In this document: positions 31,691 through 41,268 of the stretch, piece by piece | How the letters are laid out: every line of letters begins with the position of its first letter | How positions within the stretch are numbered: position 1 is the first letter of the stretch | Origin: Sabethes cyaneus | Lineage: Eukaryota; Arthropoda; Insecta; Diptera; Culicidae | Reading direction: 5' to 3' | Length of the DNA: 64,000 bases | NCBI RefSeq assembly: GCF_943734655.1 | Contig: NC_071354.1 | Location: 193,104,911 to 193,168,910 of the forward strand | Position numbers and translations under genes: made by a program | Notes under the pieces: model-generated | What the model saw: the letters and a program-made list of their open reading frames with translations, nothing else | The model's database searches: none | What the model was told of the DNA's origin: nothing

Positions 31691-33345
31691 ACTACTAGTG
31701 CCCAAGTTTTTTCTTAGTTTTCGAGAATTTTTTAACTTTCATGAGAGATAGCTCTATCAAATTAACATTATAAATCAAACTATGTATTTAAATGGATAGA
31801 TTAAACTATATAATGAGAAGGTATGAGTGTATATCTATATGTATTTTTGTTTGTAGGTTCCACCATAACTACAGTACGCCTCGACTATTCTCCACCAAAC
31901 TCGGCACTCATGTACATACCTTGATATAAGCGAACCAAGTAACACTTACTAACTTTTCAGCAAAACTAACAACAGCCTAAAACTAGCAAACATTCAAATT
32001 TTTCATTTAAACTAAAGTTGGATTTAAAATTTGACTTCTTTCTTAATTTTGAAACGAACTTATAAACTTTCCTTCGGTGACAAAAATACCGATGGTAAAT
32101 CTCTGAACTTTTCTTCAGCAAAGTCTGGCAATTCTGACTGGTATCGAATATTGTATAGGAGGTCTTTAATCGAAGCTGATTTGTTGACGTATGTTTTAGA
32201 TTAAACGCATGATTACAAGTTCTTCGTAGCCAATAATTGAATTTTTCGAAGGTCTATTTTAAAAAATTCCAAGTAATAAGTCTATTATAATGGCCTTAGT
32301 GTGGCATGTAGTGCCGTCTCCTTGGAAAAAGATCAACGCCAGCATTTTTGTTAATGTTTGAAAAGAAATTAATAAATTTGGTCAAATAAAAATACGTCCA
32401 AATTGATTAAATTTTCTATTAACATAGGTTTCTTTGTTGATCATCTTAATAGAATATAAAAATTAACGAAAGAAAAGTTACAAGTTTTCTATTTAATTGT
32501 ATTAGGCCATTACAAATATTTTCTAAAGTTTTTTTTCCATTGTTCGAATTTCCATTTCTGTTTCGTGCTAGAAGCGTTAATTCAACTCGGAGACTCATTT
32601 TTCGAGTTTTTCAGACTGCAGAGCCCACAGACAATTGATTTTATAAAAAAAATTTGACTCATATCCTACAAATTATTTTTTTGCCCCCCGATTTTCCAGC
32701 CAATTTCCAGGGGGGGGGGGGTGACAAAAACTTTAAATATGATTTGCAATGGCCTTACTTTAATTCTGACAGATACATCCAGACGACTTGCAGGTTTCAT
32801 CATGTTTCGTCCCAAGCAGGGCTTCGACCGATCCTTTTTTTCTACCGCAGTCACACCAACGCGCATTCAAGTTCACACCGTTCGTTTAGAGGTGGAATAC
32901 GAACGCTATGCATAACACAACTGGCAGTTTGCTCAGTCAAACGCCGATCGCACGCAGCAGAATGAACACGCTCTAAAATTTTTTGACATTTTTGTTTCGA
33001 TCAAGTTGCCTTTACCGTTTGGAGCAGCGAATGACTGCAAAACAGTCAAATGACTGGCAATCACCACGTTAACGAAAAGCAACCGCACAATCGTATGATT
33101 CAATACCACAAAAAAACAACCACTACATGTGCATGGAACAAGTCGGTCGGACTCCGTCCAATACAAACGAATATTTTGCTTGCGTCGGACCGACGTCCGG
33201 GTGACAAACTATTACTGTGAGCAGCCGATTTGGAGACAAAAAGAGAAACGAAAAAATACGTCACCGTATGCTTCCAGTCACTTTGCAGTTTATATTCTCA
33301 AAGCGCAAAGCAAAACGGGAGATCGACTGTTTGCTTTTGCTGAGA
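31691..33345. other. No gene recognised; AT-rich
   Basis: A G12 run sits at 32710-32721. GACAGATACATCCAGACGAC then TTGCAGGTTTCATCATG at 32769-32805 resembles 29104-29150 (GACAGATACGTATTTCGCCT, TTGCAGGCTTCCTCAGTG), so a short dispersed repeat is likely here. Frames at 33129-33504 show no motif. Confidence 0.4.
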
Positions 33346-33399
33346 CAGGGGCGGACTGGCCCACCGGGCAACCGGGCAAATGCCCGGTGGGCCCCAGTA

Positions 33400-34485
33400 A
33401 AAATTTCGTCGTTACACAAAATGAGATTTTCCAAAATTTTTATTTCAGTTAAACTTTTTCTACGACTCACGAATGTTCAATTGCTGAGGCCCCATGATTT
33501 ATGAAATCAACCGATTTGATGATTTGAAATTCAGCTTCAAATGGAATTATTGGGGCCCCAAACTTTAAACCAAAATTTTTCTTTCAATTAAACTTTTTCT
33601 ATGACTCACGAATATTCGATTGCTGGGGCCCCACGATTCATGAAATCAACCGATTTGATGATTGAAAATTCAGCTTCAAATGGAATTATTGGGGCCCCGA
33701 ACTTTAAACCAAAATTTTTCTTTCAATTAAACTTTTTCTATGACTCACGAATGCTCGATTGCTGGGGCCCCATGATTCATGAAATCAACCGATTTGATGA
33801 TTTGAAATTCAGCTTCAAATGGAATTATTGGGGCCCCGAACTTTAAACCAAAATTTTTCTTTCAATTAAACTTTTTCTATGACTCACGAATATTCGATTG
33901 CTGGGGCCCCACGATTCATGAAATCAACCGATTTGATGATTGAAAATTCAGCTTCAAATGGAATTATTGGGGCCCCGAACTTTAAACCAAAATTTTTCTT
34001 TCAATTAAACTTTTTCTATGACTCACGAATGCTCGATTGCTGGGGCCCCATGATTCATGAAATCAACCGATTTGATGATTGAAAATTCAGCTTCAAATGG
34101 AATTATTGGGGCCCCAAACTTTAAACCAAAATTTTTCTTTCAATTAAACTTTTTCTATGATTCACGAATATTCGATTGCTGAGGTCCCATGATTCATGAA
34201 ATCAACCGATTTGAAGATTGAAAATTCAGCTTCAAATGGGACTATTGGGGCCCCGAACTTTAAACCAAAATTTCTCTTTCAGTTAAACTTTTTCTATGAC
34301 TCACGAATATTCGATTGCTGGGGCCCCATGATTCATGAAATCAACCGATTTGAAGATTGAAAATTCAGCTTTAAATTGACTATTGGGGCCCCGAACTTTA
34401 AACCAAAATTTCTCTTTCAATTGAACTTTTTCTACGACTCACGAATGTTTAATTGCTGGGGCCCCGTGATTCATGAAACCATTTA
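33400..34485 (+). repeat. 139-bp tandem repeat array, about 8 copies, with GGGGCCCC palindromes
   Basis: The words TTTCTATGACTCACGAAT recur at about 33455, 33594, 33733, 33873, 34012, 34152, 34290 and 34428, a period of about 139 bp. Each unit has two GGGGCCCC or closely related sites (ATTATTGGGGCCCCGAAC and GCTGGGGCCCCATGATTCA). Neighbouring units differ by few bases. Pairs of units (for example 33601-33846 and 33879-34082) are more alike than adjacent ones, hinting at a 278-bp higher-order unit. Repeated open frames are shadows. Confidence 0.95.
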
Positions 34486-35614
34486 AGTTGAGCTGTTGGG
34501 GTCCAAGCTCAGAAAATATTACCAGCTTCAATTCTGAGTAATTAAAAGTAGAATTAGTATTTCATCCACAGTTATTTGATTACTTATAAATATCGAACTG
34601 TCGGTTTAAGCTCCATACTTAGTTTACTTCAGTGGCGACGCACAGTGGGGAATCGCTGGCCAGCAGCCAAAAAATGAAAGTTCATTTCGACTCTCCCTTG
34701 TATTTTTCCTGTGATTCTATACTATTGAAGTGTTCAAATCCAAAATTTTAGATCAATATAACAAAATTTGAATTTTCTATGAATTTTTAAAGTATGCTAT
34801 CTCAGCATGTTTTAGTGTTTTTTTGAAAAATAACCCAATATTTCAAAACAAGCTAGAGGTCTAACGGTAGCTCGGATTTCAACGGTGTCTAAGGAAAAGT
34901 TCTTCGAAAAATAGTGCTGAATAAAGCCCATTAATTGAGTATGCAGTAATTTTATCATAGTATGCCACAATTTTAATTTTCATTAAAAAAGTGCCATATT
35001 TTCGCGTAAAACACGCTTAAAAGATTTGAAGCCAAGGTTCGCCACTATTGACACTACCAGTAAAAGTTAGCGTAAAATATGAGCTTTCAAATGGATATAG
35101 TCTCATTTAGCGCAGAGTAGCGCAGAGCACAGATGTTACGCTTGTAAGGCTACTATATCAGAATTCAATAATATAGACAAAATACAAACACTCAAAGTAA
35201 ACGTAGGATATCTTAATTATGGGATATCTCCTTTACATGGTTGGATAAGCTGCATCGAATGTATGGTCCATATTGCATATTGACTAGATTTTAGAGGTTG
35301 GAGAAAATCTGGGGGATACAGCGATAGTAACGACGGAAATACAGCTTGAAGATCTTATGCCAATCCTGGTATAAGTTCTGAAATCACGGGTATAGATATG
35401 AATTTAATTAAAAGGTTGAGAAATTTTCTTTAGCAAGTTATTGAACACATTATTTCAGAAAAATTCGAAACTTATTGTTTGTATACCAAAAACCTTTATG
35501 TCAGGGTATAGTCCTCATATAATACGTCCACTGCAATGCAAAGAATTTGAATTCGCGGTCATAAATGAATCTAGACCACTATATTGCTGATAGGACGAAT
35601 GATAGAAGAAGCAC

Positions 35615-35765
35615 GAAAATAAGTTTTTTTTTGTTTAATTATATAGTCACTTTAACAACTCGGGTCATTCGTGACTTCCGCGGGGTTGGGAATTGAACCA
35701 CGGTCCTCGGTGTGAGAGGCATGAATGCTAGCCACTACATAGGTATTGACCCTCATGAAAATAAG
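35615..35765 (-). mobile_element. SINE family 3, tRNA-Glu-like, with target duplication
   Basis: The SINE body is 35624-35756, minus strand, flanked by GAAAATAAG on both sides (35615-35623, 35757-35765). On the minus strand TAGTGGCTAGCATTCATGCC covers the A box, CTCTCACAC the Glu-like (CUC) anticodon loop, and GGTTCAATTCCC the B box. A body of about 30 bases (GTCACGAATGACCCGAG) and an A-rich tail follow. Shares head and body with the copy at 56012-56124. Nested in the Transib-like element. Confidence 0.9.
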
Positions 35766-35974
35766 GTTATTGCCTTATGCTAAAAATAGTCGTAAAAATA
35801 CAAGACAATATTTTACATGCAAAAATGAGTGTGAAAATACAAATCGTGATAGAATTATTCGTCTTCTTATTTCTCCGGATAAAGCTTATAGCTTCTTCGA
35901 AACGGAAAAATGTGATTAGAAAAATCTTTCTGAGAATGCTATATGAGGATGAAATGTGAAACGAGTGATTCTGC

Positions 35975-36028
35975 AGAAGGAGAAGAAGAAGAAGAAGAAG
36001 AAGAAGAAGAAGAAGAAAAAGAAGAAGA
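35975..36028 (+). repeat. (GAA)n microsatellite
   Basis: An almost pure AGAAGAAGAAG run of about 50 bp with one AAAAAG interruption. Confidence 0.95.
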
Positions 36029-36406
36029 TGGAGATAAAGAAGATTAAGAAAACTAATAAGGGGAAAAGTTTTGATTTTTGATTAATATTAACTTATATGG
36101 ATTTTGTGTTGATTATAAAAGCTCATACTTGCTTTGTATTGTTTTATATAATGTTTTATCCTATAAAAATCCATCTGCAATAGTTTTCCAAATGACCCTC
36201 ATTTCTTATGCGTCATTATACTTAAAAAATACTTGAAAAATAGTTGAAAATTCTCCCTAACACAAAAAATATACGTTCTAATGCAAAATAAACCTGAAAT
36301 TCGGGCTCAGCACCCCAAAATTACTTAAGAACCACATATTATCCTTGATTTAAAGAGATTTTTTTGCTTGGCCAGCATTTGTATGGAGTCGCCCCACTGT
36401 GCGACG

Positions 36407-38105
36407 GTCCGTTATCGATCCTGCGCCGAATGAATTATGGTCCTTCAGTACTCAATCCTGGGCTACCTTTCTTCAAACCCCTCGAACACCAGCTGAACGT
36501 GCATCATCCTCGATAGCGCACATTTATCAGTGTGATGTCTACTCTGAAGTCTACGGCCTCTTCTTGATTCTATGCTTAAAATAATTTTGGTTACTCTTTC
36601 GTCGGGCATTCTAGACACGTGACCAGCCCAGCGCAGACTGTCACACTGTACTATCTTCATTATAACAGCATATTTACATTCTTAATACAGCTCGTGGTTC
36701 ATGCGTCTGCGCTACACGCCATTTTGGATTTTGCAATATTACGCTAAAACCCGAAGCATTCGTCGATCAGCTTCTTTTAGCGTCCATGATTCATGTCCGT
36801 AAAGGGCCACCGAAAGGATTAGTGTTCTCTAGAGCGTCAGTTTATGTGAACTTGCAAGCTACGGGACTTCAGCTACAAAATGTAATGCCTGCGTAAAGGC
36901 CAATTCGCAGCTGCAATTAGTCGTTTTATTTTGCGACTCACATCGTTGTCACATATCACGAGCATACCAAAATATATTCAGTTCCTCTTCGACACCAACA
37001 GCATTTGGATTTCCGCGCCATGTACTTCGTTCTGGCGGTGTTAAGGGTAAGTCCCAATTTCTCAATAAATGATCTAAAGGCTTCTTTCGCTGCTCTTCTT
37101 TTGATTTCGGTGATATCGACGTCATCCGCAAAATCAAAAAGCACGTGAGGTCTCATTTGCTATTCTGACTCATAATTTTTACTCATCCAGCGTCACACGA
37201 ATCAACGTAACTAGTTCTGTGGGAAAATCATGTCCTAGCGTTAACTGTCACAGCTCATTTCGTTTTACTGAATCGTATGCCGCCTTGAAATCCATAAAAA
37301 CATGATGAATCTGCAAGTTGTACTCCCGGAACTCGTCAGTTACTAGACGCAGGGTAAATATCTGATCTATCGTGAAGCGACCCTCATGAAAACCAGCTTG
37401 ATACTCACCGATGAAGAACTCAGCTAACGGACTCAGCCACACACGATAGGGAGAGCACCTTATAGGCAAAATTGAGCAACGTAATGTCTCGATAGTTTTT
37501 ACTCTCAAGTCGATGTCCGTTTTTTAAATTATGGGAAATGAGGCCAATCAACCACACCTCCGAGATTTGTTTTCCTCCCATATTCTGTTCGTGACAATAA
37601 GGGGGTGCGAATTGTTTCGTACAGCTGCTCGCTCCTCGCTTTTAGAAGTTCAGCCAGGATAGCATCCTTTACAGCAACCTTACCGTTTTTCAGCTCACTG
37701 ATTGCTCTTTTGACCTCCTCCTGTGTTGATGGCTCCACAGTTTGGCCGTCGCTCAAAATTCTTATCCTGTACCTGCTGATCTTCGTGTTTACTTCTCTAT
37801 TCAACAGCGTCTGGAAATACTCTTCCACCTGGCTGCTACCGTCGTTTTGTCAGTAAGCAGGTTGCCAGCACTATCATTGTACATCACAGGCATGGCAACA
37901 TTCTTGCACCTGACCGTTTTGTAGAAACTTCGTGTGTCGTTGCTGGCGAACCTCTCCTCTGGACTGGCGAGCACGTGCTCTTCGTTATGACGTTTTTTTC
38001 CGCAGCTCTACCAGGACGAACCAAAAAGATTCGCGCAGAGTCTCGGGCATTCCTCACATTGGAATCGTGTGAAGAAATTCTGCAGAGGATTCGCATAGAA
38101 TAGAA
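36407..38105 (-). pseudogene. RTE-like reverse transcriptase, broken
   Basis: From the 5' side on the minus strand: RFASNDTRSFYKTVRCKN (about 37950), YFQTLLNREVNTKISRYRIR (37820), EEVKRAISELKNGKVAVKDA (about 37720), 'EYQAGFHEGRFTIDQIFTLR' (37415), VFMDFKAAYDSVKRNEL (37300, first catalytic Asp), FADDVDITEIKRRA (37130, catalytic DD intact), GLTLNTARTKY, LILSVALYGHESWTLKEADR (about 36800) and SLRWAGHVSRMPDERVTKII (36630-36580). This order is the RTE-clade RT plus its C-terminal region. Several frameshifts; the region between AAYD and FADD is shortened. The endonuclease is absent. Confidence 0.9.
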
Positions 38106-38439
38106 GCAGAATTCTTATAGGAAAATCCAAGAGTTTAATCCCAGGGATAGCTACAACTCGGCACGGGAATCGCCTGCACTATGGACTGTTTTGTTCTGAT
38201 TTGAAGACGCAGTAAGCTACTCATATATATTGAACTGTTTACATCCCATCATTTATAAAATCAGCTTATTTGATACTTGCAATTTTGCATGTCATTAATC
38301 CTATAACATAAAATCTGCAGAAATATAAATGGGTGATAGATGAGGAAAACGTTGCATTGCTGGCAAAGATACACAGTGGCACTTATCAGAATGTGAAAAG
38401 TTCTCTTCCGGGTTCGCTGAAGCACGGTCAATAAAGAAT

Positions 38440-38820
38440 CAAATATTCACGCTGCGGCAGATCCTCCAAAAATTTCATGAATACAGAATTCTACGCACAA
38501 TTATTTCATTGATTTCAAAGTTGCGCATGATTCCATCGACCGTAAAATCATGGCCATTCTAACCGCGCAGTGGACTTTATCAACGTGATGGTGCGGGCTG
38601 TTCAACATGCCGTTACAGGATGTTATTAAAAGAGCACACACAGGCACAATCTTCAGCAAATCTAGTTAGTTCGTCTGCTTTGCCAATGAAATGGATATTG
38701 TCGATAGAACAACATCTGTGGTGGTGGCTGAAAAAACTAAAACTCAAAGTAGCGAAGATTGGGTTGAAGAAAAATGCGTCCAAACTAAAGTACCGTGAAC
38801 CGCTAATATGCCGAACACGC
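38440..38820 (+). pseudogene. RTE-like reverse transcriptase fragment, opposite strand
   Basis: Plus strand: IKNQIFTLRQILQKFHEYRI (about 38433-38495), 'FIDFKVAHDSIDRKIMAIL' (about 38505-38560), then, after a deletion, 'GTIFSKSS' and FVCFANEMDIVDRTTSVVV (about 38667-38725). The catalytic FADD has become FANE, so the copy is dead. A different subfamily from the minus-strand RTE beside it. Enclosed by the hAT-like element. Confidence 0.8.
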
Positions 38821-39159
38821 TAAAAGTTGGTAACTCGGTCCTAATAACGACTGAGTTTGTTTTGTTTCGAGCATCGAGCCGTTATGCTGCCCGTTCTCCT
38901 GATACTCGACACTCGACAGTGACTGAGTCGAGTCAAGTTGCACGGGGCCCCTAATCTCAAAGGCCCGGTGGGCCCTTTGGCTCCCAGTCCGCCCCTGTGC
39001 TGAGATGCCGCATGAATTGTAAGACGGCAGCAGCGCAAGCGGGAGATTGACTGGATTCAAAAAACAGTCAAATGATCGTTCAAAAAGCGGAGTTTGAATG
39101 CGGAAAGTTCGCATTCACGGCAGTCACATTCAACTTGCAATCCCTTTTCAAGCCCTGGT

Positions 39160-39266
39160 CCCAAGCAGCACACATTTGACACTTTTAGTTGCAGTAACTC
39201 ATTTATGACTTAAATTAATCACATATCGGTTGCCACAACTAGTTTGTAACATCTGTGCTACTAGGG
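39160..39266. mobile_element. 107-bp short TIR element (CCCAAGCAGCACA)
   Basis: Left end CCCAAGCAGCACACATTTG, right end (reverse complement) CCCTAGTAGCACAGATG. It lies 155 bp outside the hAT-like element. Flanks GT and AT do not form a clear duplication. A similar single end (CCCAAGTAGCACAAG) is at 53359. Confidence 0.6.
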
Positions 39267-39394
39267 ATCATTTATTGAAATTAGCAAAATAATTTTGAAG
39301 TTTAATTAGTATAACATACAGGAAAAATATTCAGCTAAGCTTTCGGTTGATCGAATCAGAATTATCGAATCATTAATTTAACTCCTGCCGCTAA

Positions 39395-40444
39395 CCCAAG
39401 TAACAATTCCAAAGTCTCTTGGTTTTATTTGAATTTGGTAATGGTTATGTTGCGGTGTTAACCTATCATTACCTCTGGTTTTATCATGGTAATGTGCAAT
39501 ACCAAGATGAAAAACCACTTGTAGCTAGCTATAAAACCACAATAAAGCTGCTAATAAAGCAAATTTATTGTGGTTACTTTACCACGATAAAACAAGTTGG
39601 TTTCGCCACAGCTTTTATAAACTTACCATACGCGGGAAGTAGCAATACAATGTGGCGCACAATTTTTAATGAGAGACCATATTGCTAACTATATCTTAGT
39701 ATTTTTTACCTTTGTTTTAGTTCGCAAACAAAAATACATCTAAGCAAAGTCTGTTGCAGAAAAAAAGTTATTCTCAATCGATTTGCATGTCTCAGGAAGC
39801 AACTAAAATGATTTTGCTTGAAATTGCGGTTGACTAACTGATTGTATTTATTTTGTTACCACAACTAGTTGTCAGAAATTGCAAAATTTTATTGGCGCCT
39901 TGGCTTTATCCACCTATTGTACCAACATGCACGATAAAATTTAATGCGCATATGCTGAACAAGTACGGAGACTGCGGAACATGTATTATTTATTCTATAG
40001 GATATTTTATTATGGTCGCTAAAAACTAAATCGAACAAGATGATCTGACAGTAGAACTTTAACTTTTCTGCTCACAGATGTATTTTCAAGTTAACAAATC
40101 CGGTTGACTGACTTAGCTTTTTACCAGTGCAAGTTGTATGCTTTATAGTTATATCTTTGAAGCGAAAAGCTTCATTAAATTATGGCGGTGGCTGTCAAGC
40201 AGCGAAAAGCGTAATCGGTTTTATTGCTGCTTTCAGCAGAGCGTGATAAGCCTACTTGAACTTATAACCTGATTCTTGAAGAGGTTATAAAACCCTTCTG
40301 AGGAATAGGTGACTTAGTCGGAAGACAGTTTTATAGCAATCATCAGAACTGTCTGGTGGATCTCATGGTTTTATTAGCGGTTTTATGATTATGGTCATGA
40401 AAACCACTAGAGGAACGTAATAAAACTTACAATTGTTACTTAGG
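39395..40444. mobile_element. TIR element (CCCAAGTAACAATT family), 1.05 kb
   Basis: Left end CCCAAGTAACAATTCCAAAG, right end (reverse complement) CCTAAGTAACAATTGTAAG. AA flanks both ends (39393-39394, 40445-40446). The interior contains many GGTTTTAT/ATAAAACC motifs in both directions (39420, 39480, 39530, 40215, 40370), giving a palindromic character. No transposase. The TIR resembles that of the element at 56125-58166. Confidence 0.75.
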
Positions 40445-40449
40445 AAGTG

Positions 40450-41065
40450 CCGTAAAGTCACTTCGTCCTCTGTGTTCGCCGCAAAACACCAGTTTTCCTT
40501 TAACTGCTTTTTGCTTCTAAAAGTTTCGTGGGTCTTCTGGTACCGTTTTACGATGACATAATATTTTTCGATAAGGCTCTCGCATATTGAGAGGATTTTT
40601 GTCCTGTGGCATTACCTGCACGTTGCCAGTAACGCAGCACTCCATGACCTGTGTTCGTTAACGGCAGGACGCGAAATCCGGCCAAAACACTAGGTAACAT
40701 ACAGCATCATAGAAAGCTTTTCCAGATACTCGTTCACATAAATATCTTAATTGACGGTTCTGGTTACAATGCACGCAACGTTTTCATATGATTGAAAATG
40801 TCTGCCACATTTTCTCTTCCGGCTACCGTTTAAAACTACTGCCCAGCGAGTTGTTTGAAGTCTGCCTTGACTTAGGTTTCTTCATCCCTCACCACGGAAT
40901 CAAACTTGGTCAGCATCGCAATGTACAGTTTCCGAGATCGTGCTTTGGCTGTCTTGTTTGTGTGTGTTGTGTTTTGACTGTCTGTCGTCGCTAAGGCATC
41001 GCGATTTTGTGAGTCCCCAAGTTTCGGGCCAATCATAAACCAGCAAAATTGCAGCAAAGGACTGC
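40450..41065 (-). pseudogene. ITmD37E-like mariner transposase, decayed
   Basis: Minus strand: KARSRKLYIAMLTKFDSVVR, DEET, stop, VKADFKQLAGQ (about 40960-40850), the region of the first catalytic Asp, followed by GRENVADIFNHMKTLRA. Further on, in other frames, 'VLAGFRVLP' stands for VLFWPDFASC (40685-40665), then NVQVMPQDKNPLN and 'EPYRKILCHRKTVPEDP' for the acidic-residue region. Stops and frameshifts occur every 20-60 codons. The fragment abuts the TIR element ending at 40444. Confidence 0.8.
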
Positions 41066-41215
41066 CATTGAGTTTTATGTGTGACTTAGCAAGTGCGCAG
41101 TGGTAACTTTCTCTATAATAAAAGATGCCTTTCGATTGTTTGTCAGAATGACAAGTCTACCGACGACACATGACCTTCCTAGAAAGCCGCGAAGAGATCA
41201 ACGATAAAGCTCGCG

Positions 41216-41268
41216 CGAATGAGAGTTATTATTAGCTGGGCTAGCATAGGAAAACGAACTCTCATTCG
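41216..41268. repeat. Perfect 12-bp inverted repeat with 29-nt loop
   Basis: CGAATGAGAGTT (41216-41227) and AACTCTCATTCG (41257-41268) pair perfectly. The sequence lies in unique DNA, with GCTGGGCTAGC in the loop. No promoter or miRNA-like context is evident. Confidence 0.7.

Larger units (their letters stand above)
34641..36401. mobile_element. Transib-like element, 1.76 kb, CACAGTG ends and 5-bp duplication
   Basis: Both ends read CACAGTGGGG inward, and CGACG lies directly outside both (34636-34640, 36402-36406). Transib transposons, relatives of the RAG1 recombinase, are known for CACWRTG-type termini and GC-rich 5-bp duplications; CACAGTG equals the RAG recombination signal heptamer. GCTGGCCAGC/GCTGGCCAAGC recurs inside each end at different distances. 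On the left, 23 bases after the heptamer, comes A-rich AAAATGAAA; whether this is nonamer-like is speculative. No transposase was found; the interior is AT-rich, holds a SINE (35624-35756) and a GAA tract. Confidence 0.7.
34618..38105 (-). mobile_element. RTE-like LINE fragment with 3' end interrupted by a Transib-like element
   Basis: Coding remnants at 36407-38105 lead on the minus strand into GGACCGTCGCCACTGAAG, split by the element at 34641-36401. After CCACTG comes GAAGTAAACTAAGT (34618-34634), which resembles the short repeated tails of RTE elements. The 5' part of the element is missing. It lies inside the hAT-like element. Confidence 0.65.
33346..38997. mobile_element. hAT-like element, 5.65 kb, with perfect 8-bp target duplication
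   Basis: Left end CAGGGGCGGACTGGCCCACC, right end (reverse complement) CAGGGGCGGACTGGGAGCC; GGGCCCACCGGGC occurs subterminally at both ends. TGCTGAGA directly abuts both ends (33338-33345 and 38998-39005), a perfect 8-bp duplication. CAGG ends with an 8-bp duplication define hAT elements. The interior holds a 139-bp tandem array, an RTE fragment on each strand, a Transib-like element and a SINE. No hAT transposase was recognised, so this was probably a non-autonomous copy enlarged by later insertions. Confidence 0.9.

Noticed and set aside
33601..34082. Repeated protein frame with identical 60-residue copies
   Set aside because: It is the translation of the 139-bp tandem repeat and shows no protein-like codon constraint.
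33400..34485. CRISPR-like array
   Set aside because: Units are directly joined 139-bp tandem copies without unique spacers, in eukaryotic DNA.
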